A stretch of DNA of 63,957 nucleotides from an uncultured Parvularcula sp. (GTDB lineage Bacteria; Pseudomonadota; Alphaproteobacteria; Caulobacterales; Parvularculaceae), in NCBI GenBank assembly GCA_937919225.1, contig CALFRH010000405.1, forward strand, positions 1 through 63,957, read 5' to 3'. The translations under genes and the position numbers were made by a program. The notes under the pieces were generated by a model, which was not told where the DNA came from, ran no database searches, and saw only the letters and a list, made by a program, of their open reading frames with translations. Positions 1 to 8,433 of this stretch are shown here, in pieces (the first letter of the stretch is position 1; each line of letters opens with the position of its first letter).

Positions 1-211
1 GTTCTGTCGGTCAGTTTGTTCTGAGCGCCCACGGTGTCCCCTCAGCTGATGGACCCGCGTCAAAAGCGGACCCCACAAATGGCCCCACATTCTGCATCCG
101 TCTCGATGTCCAGTGTGGACTGCGAAAGCGCGATGACGTTACAAGAACAGCAGAAATACGGCCTTTTCGCAAGGGAAATAGGGTAATCGCGGGATTTAAT
201 GGGGATGTCAA

Positions 212-298
212 TGGTGCCCAGAAGAGGACTCGAACCTCCACGTCCATACGGACACCAGCACCTGAAGCTGGCGCGTCTACCAATTCCGCCATCTGGGC
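212..298 (-). tRNA. tRNA-Leu (anticodon CAG)
   Basis: Reading the minus strand gives a complete 87-nt class II tRNA. The acceptor 5' strand GCCCAGA (from 298) pairs with TCTGGGC, followed by discriminator A and an encoded CCA (214-212). The D-arm has the leucine-type GGCGGAATTGGTAGACG. The anticodon arm CCAGC-TTCAGGT-GCTGG puts CAG at 264-262. A variable arm and the T-loop TTCGAGTCC follow. It decodes CUG codons. Confidence 0.97.
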
Positions 299-740
299 AC
301 GCGCTCCCCTGGGGAGGGACGCGTGAAGAAACGCAGCTACGCTTACGCCTCGCGCTTGTCAAACCTTTGTCTCCCTTGTTCGGCCAAAAGGATGGACAGG
401 CGGAGCAATCTATAATTGTTTTAAAACAATAAGATAAGAGATGAAGCGTTGGGCGCCATGGATCCATAAGCCCTCCCTAAGCAGCATCGTATGCCCCACC
501 CTTTCGCTCTCCGAACTGACCGTGCGCTATCCATAAAAAGCTAGAGCGCTTTCAAGACAATCGCGGTCACAGAGAGCGCTGGCTCATGCGTTAACCTTAA
601 GAAACGAACACATCGGAGCGAAGCAAGAATAGGCTTTTAGCGAGACAAAGAAGCCTTAGCTATCGCTTAAGCAACCACAATGCTTAATCACGCGTTAGGA
701 GATAGCGCCTAGGTTGCGGCATCAGCGCTTTGAGGCTCCC
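299..740. other. 442-bp gene-free interval
   Basis: No convincing gene lies between the tRNA and the DUF1217 gene. Short open frames here overlap the tRNA or lack ribosome binding sites. The right half is AT-richer and has several TTAA/TTAAC elements (592-596, 684-687), as expected for a regulatory region of a CtrA-controlled or flagellum-linked gene. That reading is an inference. Confidence 0.5.
684..698 (+). promoter_or_regulatory. possible CtrA box TTAA-N7-TTAG
   Basis: TTAA at 684-687, seven bases, then TTAG at 695-698, about 43 bp before the DUF1217 start. It differs by one base from the CtrA consensus TTAA-N7-TTAA. Such short motifs arise by chance, so it is only suggestive. The flagellar association of DUF1217 proteins makes CtrA control plausible. 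Confidence 0.25.
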
Positions 741-2222
741 ATGTCGACCACCCTCACCGCCTATACGCTCTTTACGAGGACCATTGCCGCCAATGTGCCG
801 GAACCATCGGGCGATGCGACGGTGGAGGCAGAGGTGACCTACTGGCGCGAAACCATCCGAACGATCTCAACCGTCGAAGAACTGACCAGCGACGAGCGGC
901 TCTATGCCTTTGCGACCACAGCGTTCGGGTTCACCGAGGAGGATGCCCCCCTCCCCGTCCTCGCGCAGTTGGCCTTCGAAGGGGGCGCGTCGGACCTAGG
1001 CTCCTACGTCAATGCTGAATATGACACGCGCCTAGAGGAAATGGTTCGTCAGTTTGCGTTTAACGAATTTGGCCTTTCGAGTGCACGGGATCCGTTCTTT
1101 ATTGGCAATATCGAACAACGCTACCGCGCCGCCGTTAATCAAAACCCATTGCTACAAACCGACACAACCGTCGTGCGCGGACGCGCAGAACAAGAGGCGG
1201 ATTACTTCCGGACCCGGATCGGAGGGATTGATAGCCCCGACGAACTGCTAGCGGACTTCCAACTCTATCAGTACTCGCTTACCGCCTTTGGCCTTGAGTC
1301 CTATGCGAGCAATCCCTTCCAAATTCGGCAAGTGCTTGCGGAAGGGGCTGGCGACAGTACCGATCTTGCGGTCGTCCTTGGTGACCCAAAGCTTGAAGCC
1401 TTCACCCGTGCTTTTGGTTTCGACAGTGCAGACGGACCCAATGTGACAGAAGCTCAATTCGCTGAAAGCATTATCACCCGCAACCAACGGGCCACCGGAA
1501 CCATTGAATCCCTATCCCGTGAAGGCGAAACTGATCAATCCGTATACTTTCGGGAAAATATCGGTAAAATTTCGAGCGCAGAGGATCTGCTCGCGGATAG
1601 GCGTCTGTACACCTATGTAATGACGGCCTTTGACTTAAGCGGTGCCATCGATCAGCCTGGCATTATCCGCAAGGTTCTTGAAGAAGGGACCGCTGACGAA
1701 GATGATTTCACCAATCGACTGCCGGACCCCCGCTATCGCGCGATGGCGAAGGTGCTCGCATTTGCAGAGTTTGGTCTACGGAATGTTCAGGATCCGGGGG
1801 TCGTTGATCAAATCGTTGATCGGTATGAACGGGTACAAAGAGAGATTGATGCCGGACGCGACAATCCGGCTGTGGAGTTAGCTGCCTATTTTGATCGCAA
1901 GGCAGAAACCGTTACCGAATGGATCCAGGTCCTCGCCGACTCGCGCCTGCGCAGTGTTACCTTTACCGCCCTTGGGATTCCTCAAGAATTCAATGTGCTG
2001 GGGACCTCAAAGCTTATTGAAGAACTCGAAGCGCGCTACGACATTGCGGACTTCCAGAACCCTGAGCGCCGTGAAGCGTTTATTGAGCGCTATGCCGTTT
2101 TGAACGACGTTGCCACGGGCTTCAGCACGGGGGCGACTAGCGGGTCCGTGGCGGGGCTGTTTCAGCCTGCCCTGAATGGGGCAAGCGTCGAGAATCTCTA
2201 TAGTCTCGTCATTCAGCTTTAG
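741..2222 (+). CDS. DUF1217 family, flagellum-associated repeat protein
   Basis: 493-residue soluble protein without signal peptide or membrane segment. It is built from about four related units beginning near residues 20, 150, 270 and 385. Each unit has a variant of a YFR..I..I.S..EL..D..LY.Y..TAFG core followed by a helical stretch ending in a QR/ERY motif. DUF1217 proteins often occur in alphaproteobacterial flagellar gene clusters, and flagellar genes lie 5 kb away here. No biochemical role is established. A TTG at 714 is in frame, but the ATG at 741 sits behind a GAGG ribosome site and begins the domain-like sequence, so it was chosen. Confidence 0.85.
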   Translation: MSTTLTAYTLFTRTIAANVPEPSGDATVEAEVTYWRETIRTISTVEELTSDERLYAFATTAFGFTEEDAPLPVLAQLAFEGGASDLGSYVNAEYDTRLEEMVRQFAFNEFGLSSARDPFFIGNIEQRYRAAVNQNPLLQTDTTVVRGRAEQEADYFRTRIGGIDSPDELLADFQLYQYSLTAFGLESYASNPFQIRQVLAEGAGDSTDLAVVLGDPKLEAFTRAFGFDSADGPNVTEAQFAESIITRNQRATGTIESLSREGETDQSVYFRENIGKISSAEDLLADRRLYTYVMTAFDLSGAIDQPGIIRKVLEEGTADEDDFTNRLPDPRYRAMAKVLAFAEFGLRNVQDPGVVDQIVDRYERVQREIDAGRDNPAVELAAYFDRKAETVTEWIQVLADSRLRSVTFTALGIPQEFNVLGTSKLIEELEARYDIADFQNPERREAFIERYAVLNDVATGFSTGATSGSVAGLFQPALNGASVENLYSLVIQL

Positions 2223-2312
2223 CTCCGGGCGGGACCCATTATGGCGCTTCTCCTGGGTGGACATCCAACACCAATCCCCAGCAAATAGAGACAAATCGCG
2301 CTGAGGTCACCT

Positions 2313-3572
2313 ATGACATCTTCATCCCCCGCTCCTTTTGGACCAAAGGTTGAAAATACCATCAGTCCTCGTAGCTTGCCCTATGCCTTTTTTGCCATCG
2401 CCCTGACGGTGCTGATGTTCTACATTGTCTGGGTTGCCCAGGGCGTATTGGTGCCGCTGGTCACAGCGATTTTTGTCTCTTTCCTGATCATGTCCGTGAA
2501 AAGCGGGATTGATCGCATCCCCTTTATCGGACGATATATTCCCAGTGCGGTTGGATTTATTCTCTCTTTTATCGTCATCGCGATTACGCTGCTCGCGCTT
2601 GCGGTAATCGTGCGGGAGAATATTGAGGCCGTGCTCGCCAAGGCACCCGAATATCAGGTTCGGTTTCGCGAAGTGGCGCAAAATCTTGTAACGTTGGCGG
2701 AGGGGCTGCCCTTTATTCCGCCTGATATTGTTGAAGCCTTCGCCGGTGTTATTGAAGGTGTGGGCAGCGGCATTATGCAGGAAACCGATGCGCCCACTGG
2801 GGACAATAGTGCTACGGAGGATTTACGGCGGCAAGCCTTCTCCCTCGTCCAAGGGGCGGTGGGCAGTGTCACCAGCGCCGCGGGCGGCCTGTTGGGTAGT
2901 CTTGTTACTACATTTCTGTACACCGCTTTTTTTCTGCTGGAGCGCGGACGGTTTTTAAACAAGCTGGCTCTTATCGCGGGTAAGGAGCGCGGCGAAGCGT
3001 TTGTCCATGACGTGGTGGACGATATTGGCCATCTCATCCGCACTTATATTTCGATGAAGACCCTCATCAACCTGTTCGTGGCGGGGATCTCCTTCATCAT
3101 TATGTCGTTGCGCCAAACCGACTTTGCAGGCTTTTGGGCGCTCATTATTTTTGCCTTCGGCTATATCCCCATTGTGGGCGCGATTTTGGCCGTCTCCATG
3201 CCGACCATATTAACGCTGGTGCAGCCCGAAAATGGCGGGTTGCTCAACGCTGTGATCACGATGATTTTGCTGACCGGTGCGGAACAAAGCGTGAGTTCCG
3301 TTATTGAACCAAGACTGATGGGGCGATCACTCAACCTCTCGCCCCTGGTGATCCTCATTTCACTTGCCACATGGGGCACCTTATGGGGCTTTCCCGGGAT
3401 GTTACTCTGTGTACCCATGACGGTGACACTTCTTATCGTCTTGTCACAGTTTGAAACCACCCGGCCAGTGGCCATCTTACTCTCTGATAACGGAGAAATT
3501 GCACCACTAAAAGGTGGACACACGGATGCGGAAGAAAAGCGGATGGCAAAGCAGGCTGAAGCGGGCGCCTAA
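2313..3572 (+). CDS. AI-2E family transporter (PerM/TqsA-like)
   Basis: 419-residue inner-membrane protein of the AI-2E transporter family (PF01594). There are hydrophobic segments near residues 18-55, 65-90, 185-205 and several more between 250 and 380. A soluble stretch lies between about 90 and 180. Family members include the AI-2 exporter TqsA and proteins implicated in cation antiport, so the substrate cannot be assigned. The C-terminal 25 residues are charged and cytoplasmic. It lies 90 bp after the DUF1217 gene on the same strand and ends 11 bp before the convergent oxyR stop. Confidence 0.88.
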   Translation: MTSSSPAPFGPKVENTISPRSLPYAFFAIALTVLMFYIVWVAQGVLVPLVTAIFVSFLIMSVKSGIDRIPFIGRYIPSAVGFILSFIVIAITLLALAVIVRENIEAVLAKAPEYQVRFREVAQNLVTLAEGLPFIPPDIVEAFAGVIEGVGSGIMQETDAPTGDNSATEDLRRQAFSLVQGAVGSVTSAAGGLLGSLVTTFLYTAFFLLERGRFLNKLALIAGKERGEAFVHDVVDDIGHLIRTYISMKTLINLFVAGISFIIMSLRQTDFAGFWALIIFAFGYIPIVGAILAVSMPTILTLVQPENGGLLNAVITMILLTGAEQSVSSVIEPRLMGRSLNLSPLVILISLATWGTLWGFPGMLLCVPMTVTLLIVLSQFETTRPVAILLSDNGEIAPLKGGHTDAEEKRMAKQAEAGA

Positions 3573-3583
3573 GGAAGATGGAG

Positions 3584-4477
3584 TTACCCGGCCATCAACT
3601 TCGCCAAATCCACCGCCTCCGCTTCACGATCAGACCCTCGACGCCAGGCAAGGCCCAGATCCCGCGACGGCGCATGTCCGCCTGGATCAATCACGGGGAT
3701 CGTGACGAGGCCCGTGACGTCAGCCAACCCGGCCGTCACCGCCAGTTGAGGGAGTAAGGTTGTACCGAGGCCAGATCGCACCATCTGCGCCAAGGTAAAC
3801 AGTGAGGTGGCGCCAAAAGCATCGGCAGTATCCCGCGGCTGAAGATGGCAGGCGGACAAAGCATGATCCCGCAGGCAATGTCCGTCCTCCAATAAAAGCA
3901 GATTCTCCGCCGCTAACGCTTCGCTGCTTACTGATTTTCTTGCCGCCAGAGGGTGGTCAGGCGCACAAGCAAACAAAAAAGGATCCTCCCCAAAGATAAG
4001 CGTATCGAGGCCGTCGGTTTCCACCGGCATAGCCAGCACCGCAATATCAATCCGGCCTGCCCGTAATCCATCAACCAGTTGGTTGGTCAACTCCTCCCGC
4101 AGAAACAGCCGCAACGCAGGGTAGCTCTTCCCGATCAGTGGCATGAGTTGCGGCAGCAAAAAGGGCCCAATCGTGGGGATAAGCCCCAGGCGGAGATCTC
4201 CGGTGAGGGGCGGTCGGGCCTCCGCCACCCGAACCATATCCCGCGCGAGGCCCAGCATCTCTTCCGCACGACCGGCAATCGTTTCCCCCAATGTGGTGAG
4301 CGCAAATTGCCGTGACGTCCGATCCACCAGCATGGACTCAAGGACCCCCTCCAGCTCCTTAATCCCCGCTGACAGGGTGGACTGGGACACATGGCATTCC
4401 TCCGCCGCCCTAGAAAAGGACTGGTTCCGGGCGAGACTTTCGAAGAATTGGAGCTGGCGAAGAGTAGGTAGGGGCAT
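3584..4477 (-). CDS. oxyR: OxyR-type LysR regulator of peroxide stress
   Basis: 297-residue LysR-type regulator. It has an N-terminal winged HTH (residues 3-60, with SFSRAAEECHVSQSTLS) and a C-terminal sensing domain. The redox pair is present in the EDGHCLRDHALSAC context, at C201 and C210, matching C199/C208 of E. coli OxyR. Peroxide should oxidise these to a disulfide and switch on target genes. It is divergent from ahpC-ahpD, the usual OxyR targets, across a 156-bp intergenic region. The ATG at 4477 begins the HTH directly. Confidence is high because of the Cys motif and the context. Confidence 0.95.
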   Translation of the reverse strand: MPLPTLRQLQFFESLARNQSFSRAAEECHVSQSTLSAGIKELEGVLESMLVDRTSRQFALTTLGETIAGRAEEMLGLARDMVRVAEARPPLTGDLRLGLIPTIGPFLLPQLMPLIGKSYPALRLFLREELTNQLVDGLRAGRIDIAVLAMPVETDGLDTLIFGEDPFLFACAPDHPLAARKSVSSEALAAENLLLLEDGHCLRDHALSACHLQPRDTADAFGATSLFTLAQMVRSGLGTTLLPQLAVTAGLADVTGLVTIPVIDPGGHAPSRDLGLAWRRGSDREAEAVDLAKLMAG

Positions 4478-4512
4478 GGGGTGGATGTTGCCTGAAAGCG
4501 GGCGTCAACGCC

Positions 4513-4527
4513 ATCGAAAAAATCGAT
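4513..4527. promoter_or_regulatory. candidate OxyR/LysR box (T-N11-A palindrome)
   Basis: The dyad ATCGA-N5-TCGAT contains the LysR-family core T-N11-A. It is centred about 43 bp upstream of oxyR and on the far side of ahpC's promoter region. Its location between oxyR and ahpC fits autoregulation or shared control. It was not tested against an OxyR-specific matrix. Confidence 0.35.
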
Positions 4528-4633
4528 CAAGCATCGCCGAATAATCTATTTGCCCGGAAGGCAAGCACACGCCATATCCACTCCAGACGCGAGAGAGCGC
4601 GTTTACGGACTCAACCGAATAATGGAGACGAAT

Positions 4634-5179
4634 ATGCTCGGTATTGGCGACAAACTGCCTGACTTCAAAGTGGTCGGGGTGAAGCCTGGCTTCAATCAAA
4701 TCGAAGAAAATGGCGAAAGCGCCTTTGAAGACCTCACCCAAGAGAGCTTTGCGGGCAAGTGGAAGATCATTTACTTCTACCCCAAGGACTTCACTTTTGT
4801 GTGCCCTACGGAAATCGCTGAATTTGGCCGCCTCGCCAAAGATTTCGAAGATCGCGATGCGATTGTGCTCGGTGGCTCCACTGACAATGAATTTGTGAAG
4901 CTTGCCTGGCGCCGCGATCATGCTGACCTCGACAAGCACCCCGCTTGGCAGTTTGCCGACACCACCGGCGCCCTTGTAGACGGTCTTGGCATCCGCGCAG
5001 AAGAAGGTGTCGCCCTACGCGCAACCTTCGTTGTGGACCCCCACAATGTGATCCAGCACGTTTATGTCACAAATTTGAATGTGGGCCGGAACCCTCAAGA
5101 TACTTTACGTGTTCTTGACGCGCTCCAGACTGATGAGCTCTGCCCGTGTAACCGCCCCCTCGGCGGTGAGACGCTCTAG
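4634..5179 (+). CDS. ahpC: alkyl hydroperoxide reductase AhpC (peroxiredoxin)
   Basis: 181-residue 2-Cys peroxiredoxin that reduces H2O2 and organic peroxides. The peroxidatic Cys is C57 in DFTFVCPTE. The C-terminal pair C170/C172 (ELCPCNRP) matches the resolving cysteines of the mycobacterial AhpC type, which is reduced by AhpD rather than AhpF. An ahpD gene follows. The start at 4634 is preceded by GGAGA at good spacing. An in-frame ATG at 4622 and an earlier extension lack support. Confidence 0.95.
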   Translation: MLGIGDKLPDFKVVGVKPGFNQIEENGESAFEDLTQESFAGKWKIIYFYPKDFTFVCPTEIAEFGRLAKDFEDRDAIVLGGSTDNEFVKLAWRRDHADLDKHPAWQFADTTGALVDGLGIRAEEGVALRATFVVDPHNVIQHVYVTNLNVGRNPQDTLRVLDALQTDELCPCNRPLGGETL

Positions 5180-5197
5180 GTCTTGAGTACTATTCCT

Positions 5198-5232
5198 GTG
5201 TCTGTCGGCGCCTTCCCAATGCCGGCAGACAC
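5198..5232 (+). other. stem-loop between ahpC and ahpD
   Basis: GTGTCTGTCGGC (5198-5209) and GCCGGCAGACAC (5221-5232) pair over 12 positions including one G-U wobble, with an 11-nt loop. There is no T-tract, so it is not a clear intrinsic terminator. It could protect the ahpC mRNA 3' end or attenuate readthrough into ahpD. The remaining 208 bp before ahpD hold a second, imperfect inverted repeat (about 5283-5350). Confidence 0.5.
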
Positions 5233-5440
5233 AAATCTACGGTGCTTCTCATGGAACGTTTTTGACGGTCGAGAAAGCATCGAGAGAAGTTGGCTCCGTG
5301 CCCTAGATCTCCCCCTAACCCTCCCTCGGGCTCGGGCCACTTCTCGCCTCTCAAATCCCTACGCTTTGCCCAACGCGCCGGGGCGCTCCACGCGCTATAC
5401 CAGCCCTTCTTTATACGCCTTATTATAAGGAGAGATTTCC

Positions 5441-5974
5441 ATGTCATTAGATCAATTGCGCGATCAGTTACCAGACTATGCCAAAGACATACGTCTCAAT
5501 CTCGGCAGCCTAGCGAACGAGACCATCCTATCTGACCAGCAAAAGTGGGGTACGTATCTCGCAAGCGCTCTGGCAAGCAGGAACGCCCCCGTCATTCAGG
5601 CCATCAATGCCGAAGTAGCGGACAAATTGTCCCCCGATGCTATTCAAGGCGCCAAAGCGGCGGCGGCAATCATGGGGATGAACAATATCTACTACCGATT
5701 CACCCACATGGTCTCGGAAAAGACCTATGGGACCCTGCCTGCTAAGCTACGCATGCAGATTATTGCTAACCCGGGTGTCGATAAGGTAGATTTCGAGCTC
5801 TGGAGCCTTGCTGTCTCAGCCATTAATGGCTGCGGCATGTGCATCGACAGCCACGACGCGGTCGTGCGCAAAGGCGGCATGACCACGGAACAAGTGCAAG
5901 CTGCGGTGCGGATAGCCTCAAATGTCCATGCAGCAGCGGCAATCCTTGACGGTGAGGCCGCACTGGCGGGGTAA
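5441..5974 (+). CDS. ahpD: alkyl hydroperoxidase AhpD
   Basis: 177-residue carboxymuconolactone-decarboxylase/AhpD fold protein. The relay residues are visible: E119, then C131-G-M-C134 and H138 in [10 protein letters not shown]. This is the thiol exchange centre that reduces AhpC in the mycobacterial system, with electrons from a lipoylated carrier. A strong AAGGAGAG ribosome site precedes the ATG. The 261-bp gap after ahpC suggests the two are co-regulated but perhaps not equally transcribed. Confidence 0.95.
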   Translation: MSLDQLRDQLPDYAKDIRLNLGSLANETILSDQQKWGTYLASALASRNAPVIQAINAEVADKLSPDAIQGAKAAAAIMGMNNIYYRFTHMVSEKTYGTLPAKLRMQIIANPGVDKVDFELWSLAVSAINGCGMCIDSHDAVVRKGGMTTEQVQAAVRIASNVHAAAAILDGEAALAG

Positions 5975-6092
5975 AGGCGCAAAGCCAGCCCTTTCCTCAA
6001 TCAGGATCAAGCCGATCGCTCGCAGGTATCAAGGATGCAACAGCGGTGTCGCGAGACCAAAAGAACGCGAGCCGCTGTTGAATGGTACCTAC

Positions 6093-7115
6093 TCAGGCCG
6101 CCTTCTGAAGAAGTGGATCGAGCACAGGATCAACATTGGGAGAGTTGGTTTTGATGATTTTTAGCAGCTGCAGGACGCCCTCAGAGAGGACGGGTGCTTT
6201 TTCGATTTGAGCGATAAGCCAGGTCGCCTCATCATGGGTGATGGCCTCTCTCTGAACGGCCTCTTGTAGGCGCGCCGTTTCCCGCGCAGCCGCTTCTGCC
6301 TCTTTCTTTCGCCAAAAGGGGTCAAGGTCGCTCAACACCTCCCTCAGCGGGATGTTTCCGGATGCAAGCGCTTGTCCGGCTTGTGTAAAAATCTCGCCAA
6401 TAGTGCCTCGCTCCTTTAGCCACTCTTCGCGACGAAGCGCTTCATTGGGTTCAGGGACAATCGGCGCGCCCCTCGGAAACATCAGGTAATTGGCAACCCC
6501 TTTAGCAAGAAGGTCTGGCCAACTGTCTGCATTTTCATCAGCAGACGTCTTGCGATCCAGTTCGAGGAGCCTCTCCGCTTCATCACGCGAAACAGTGAAC
6601 CCCCCAGGGCTACCAGGCGCGTAAATTGTGCTACGGATTAGCTCGACATCTTCATTCAAGATAACAGCAGGCGGACGGTTCGACCCATAACAACTATGGT
6701 CTGTGTGCAGTACGCTATCCCGCACGGCGCTGATCGCCAATTGACCAAGTTGATCCGGACAATGGGTACACCAGTGAACGATGTTAATGAGTAGGGCCAA
6801 CTCCGACGCATCATCAATGTGCCCATCTTGGCTTATTGCGGCGATAAGCTGCGACGCCTGTTCATCACTCACATATCCGCGGGGGGTGCTCTGCCAAACG
6901 AAGTAGTCCGTCAAAGCCTCGACATATAATCCAAACCACTCGTCGCATTTATCTGTACAATTGTCATTCAGCCGAAACAGGGTTTGCGCTTGTTCATCAT
7001 CCACGACACCGTCTTGGAAAATTAGTCTTCGTAAGCTTAAAACATCATCGGGACGTATGGCACTGGCATCAGAAAGCCGACGGGCCAACGCGTGAAAATT
7101 CTGAATGCTGTTCAT
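6093..7115 (-). CDS. conserved protein of unknown function with internal repeats
   Basis: 340-residue cytosolic protein with no signal or membrane segment. The N-terminal 130 residues contain two related units. One is FQDGVVDDEQAQTLFRLN followed by an aromatic helix with W and Y. The second is ISQDGHIDDASELALLINI. They resemble a helical repeat with EF-hand-like acidic loops, but no canonical EF-hand is present. Three acidic/aromatic cysteine sites occur (C53 and C57 in NCTDKC, WCTHC near residue 115). The C-terminal 100 residues are charged helices. I do not recognise a characterised family. A GC-rich hairpin (7136-7155) lies just upstream. Base composition is lower in GC than the flanking genes. 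Confidence 0.75.
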   Translation of the reverse strand: MNSIQNFHALARRLSDASAIRPDDVLSLRRLIFQDGVVDDEQAQTLFRLNDNCTDKCDEWFGLYVEALTDYFVWQSTPRGYVSDEQASQLIAAISQDGHIDDASELALLINIVHWCTHCPDQLGQLAISAVRDSVLHTDHSCYGSNRPPAVILNEDVELIRSTIYAPGSPGGFTVSRDEAERLLELDRKTSADENADSWPDLLAKGVANYLMFPRGAPIVPEPNEALRREEWLKERGTIGEIFTQAGQALASGNIPLREVLSDLDPFWRKKEAEAAARETARLQEAVQREAITHDEATWLIAQIEKAPVLSEGVLQLLKIIKTNSPNVDPVLDPLLQKAA

Positions 7116-7337
7116 GATAACCCACCAAGAAGCTCGCGCGCCGCTAACGGCGCGCCCTATCTAACAAAACGGTGGGATGGCTGTCAGCTCATGTGTCGTT
7201 AAGGTAACCAATCCAGATCACCAACACCTCTAGCCGACGCGCACCCTCAACCTCACCATATTCCATATAATCATTACCGATTAATCAATATAACGAGGTC
7301 ATTGGTACCAGAAAGGCAATTATCCGTTTGGCAGTGT

Positions 7338-7832
7338 TTAGTCCGCCACCATGGCCGTCACCACCGCCTGAGATGTTTTTACGGGCATGGCGGATAAAAT
7401 AGCGCCTGCCACATCAGGGTTCATCGTTGCAATGACGCCTGCAGCCTTTTCATGGGGTAGGCCAGCGAGTGCACCCGCCGCCTTCACCGGATCCATCGCG
7501 GCATAAACCGCCGCCATCCGTTTTTGGGTAATCCCCTTTTTCTCTTTTACGGCCTTGGCTTCAGAGGCGACCGCCGCGTGACGTTTCGCCTCCGCTAGAG
7601 CGATATCGCTAGCAATCGCACGCGCTTCAACCTCTCGCTCCCGCACAGCCAGTTCCTCCTCCCACGCATCAAGTTCCGCGAAGGGAGGGGGCGCTTCGGC
7701 CACTTTGGTCGCAGCAGCAGCGGACCATTCAGCAGCCTGCACATCCAGATGCCAGAGACCTTCAGCGGTACGGCCCACCAACACAACACCGAATAACGCC
7801 ATCAGGGTGGGGAAGACGGGGGTCCGTGCCAT
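7338..7832 (-). CDS. motE: MotE-like flagellar chaperone protein (MgtE_N-like domain)
   Basis: 164 residues: one N-terminal membrane segment (about 5-22), an Ala/Glu-rich coiled coil (about 50-100) and a C-terminal MgtE-N/FliG-middle-like domain (105-164). The last carries paired motifs such as AAMDPVKAAGALAGLP and TMNPDVAGAILSAMP. MotE of Sinorhizobium is a chaperone for the periplasmic motor protein MotC. It is the third gene of fliL-DUF6468-motE, and its ATG follows the upstream stop by three bases (TAAGGAATG). Confidence 0.8.
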   Translation of the reverse strand: MARTPVFPTLMALFGVVLVGRTAEGLWHLDVQAAEWSAAAATKVAEAPPPFAELDAWEEELAVREREVEARAIASDIALAEAKRHAAVASEAKAVKEKKGITQKRMAAVYAAMDPVKAAGALAGLPHEKAAGVIATMNPDVAGAILSAMPVKTSQAVVTAMVAD

Positions 7833-7835
7833 TCC

Positions 7836-8423
7836 TTATCGATCTCCCACTGCGCGAAGGAACGGATTATTCTCCCGGTCCGACCGCGATGCTGCAACAG
7901 ATGCGACAGCCGCCGCCCCTTCCCCCTCTAACGCCTTAAGCTTAGCGGCATTCGCCCGGCGCGCGCGGCGCAGCGCCTGCTCGCGGGTCAGTGCATTCAC
8001 TTTACCGGCAATCTCCACCGCCTTTGTCAGCGCATTGAGTTCGTGCCGCGCTCGTTCGGTCAGGGTACCAAGGCGTTCGGACAAAGCATCGGCTCCCTTC
8101 ATGGATTGGGCGACCCGTGTTTTTGCGCGATGCACCTGGCCATCGAGGATACCAATTGTATCCTCTGCTGACTGTTTGTTTTCTTCGATTTTGGCTAAAA
8201 CCGCGTTTAGATCGTTCAAGGATTCCCTTGCTTTTTCAGAGATTGATTCTCCAGCTTCCTGAGAAGCTTTCACAGCATTGGAGAGATTGACAATTGCTTC
8301 GCCCACCCCTGTTTTCAGTTCATGCAGCGCGCGTAGGCGCCGCCCCAACTGCCAACAGTAAAGAATGGCCGTCGCTGAAGTCAGAATGAGGATCAGGTCC
8401 AAAGTCGCAGATATTGGTGTCAT
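7836..8423 (-). CDS. DUF6468 flagellar-operon membrane protein
   Basis: 195-residue protein with one N-terminal membrane anchor (about residues 5-25) and a long helical coiled-coil body (35-160) rich in Ala, Glu, Lys and Arg, ending in a basic tail. DUF6468 proteins are found in alphaproteobacterial flagellar operons beside fliL and motE, as here. Membrane attachment with a cytoplasmic coiled coil suggests a role in motor or export-gate assembly, which is inferred from neighbours only. It is 10 bp from fliL and 3 bp from motE. Confidence 0.8.
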   Translation of the reverse strand: MTPISATLDLILILTSATAILYCWQLGRRLRALHELKTGVGEAIVNLSNAVKASQEAGESISEKARESLNDLNAVLAKIEENKQSAEDTIGILDGQVHRAKTRVAQSMKGADALSERLGTLTERARHELNALTKAVEIAGKVNALTREQALRRARRANAAKLKALEGEGAAAVASVAASRSDRENNPFLRAVGDR

Positions 8424-8433
8424 GGTGGGCCCT

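Noticed and set aside
11-292. 93-residue ORF starting MAELVDAP on the minus strand
   Set aside because: It is read through tRNA-Leu(CAG) and has the typical tRNA-derived peptide start. No protein gene is supported. A similar one over 50470-50667 overlaps tRNA-Leu(CAA).
4550-4633. N-terminal extension of AhpC
   Set aside because: The peroxiredoxin domain starts at the ATG at 4634 behind GGAGA. The extra 28 residues cover the promoter region.
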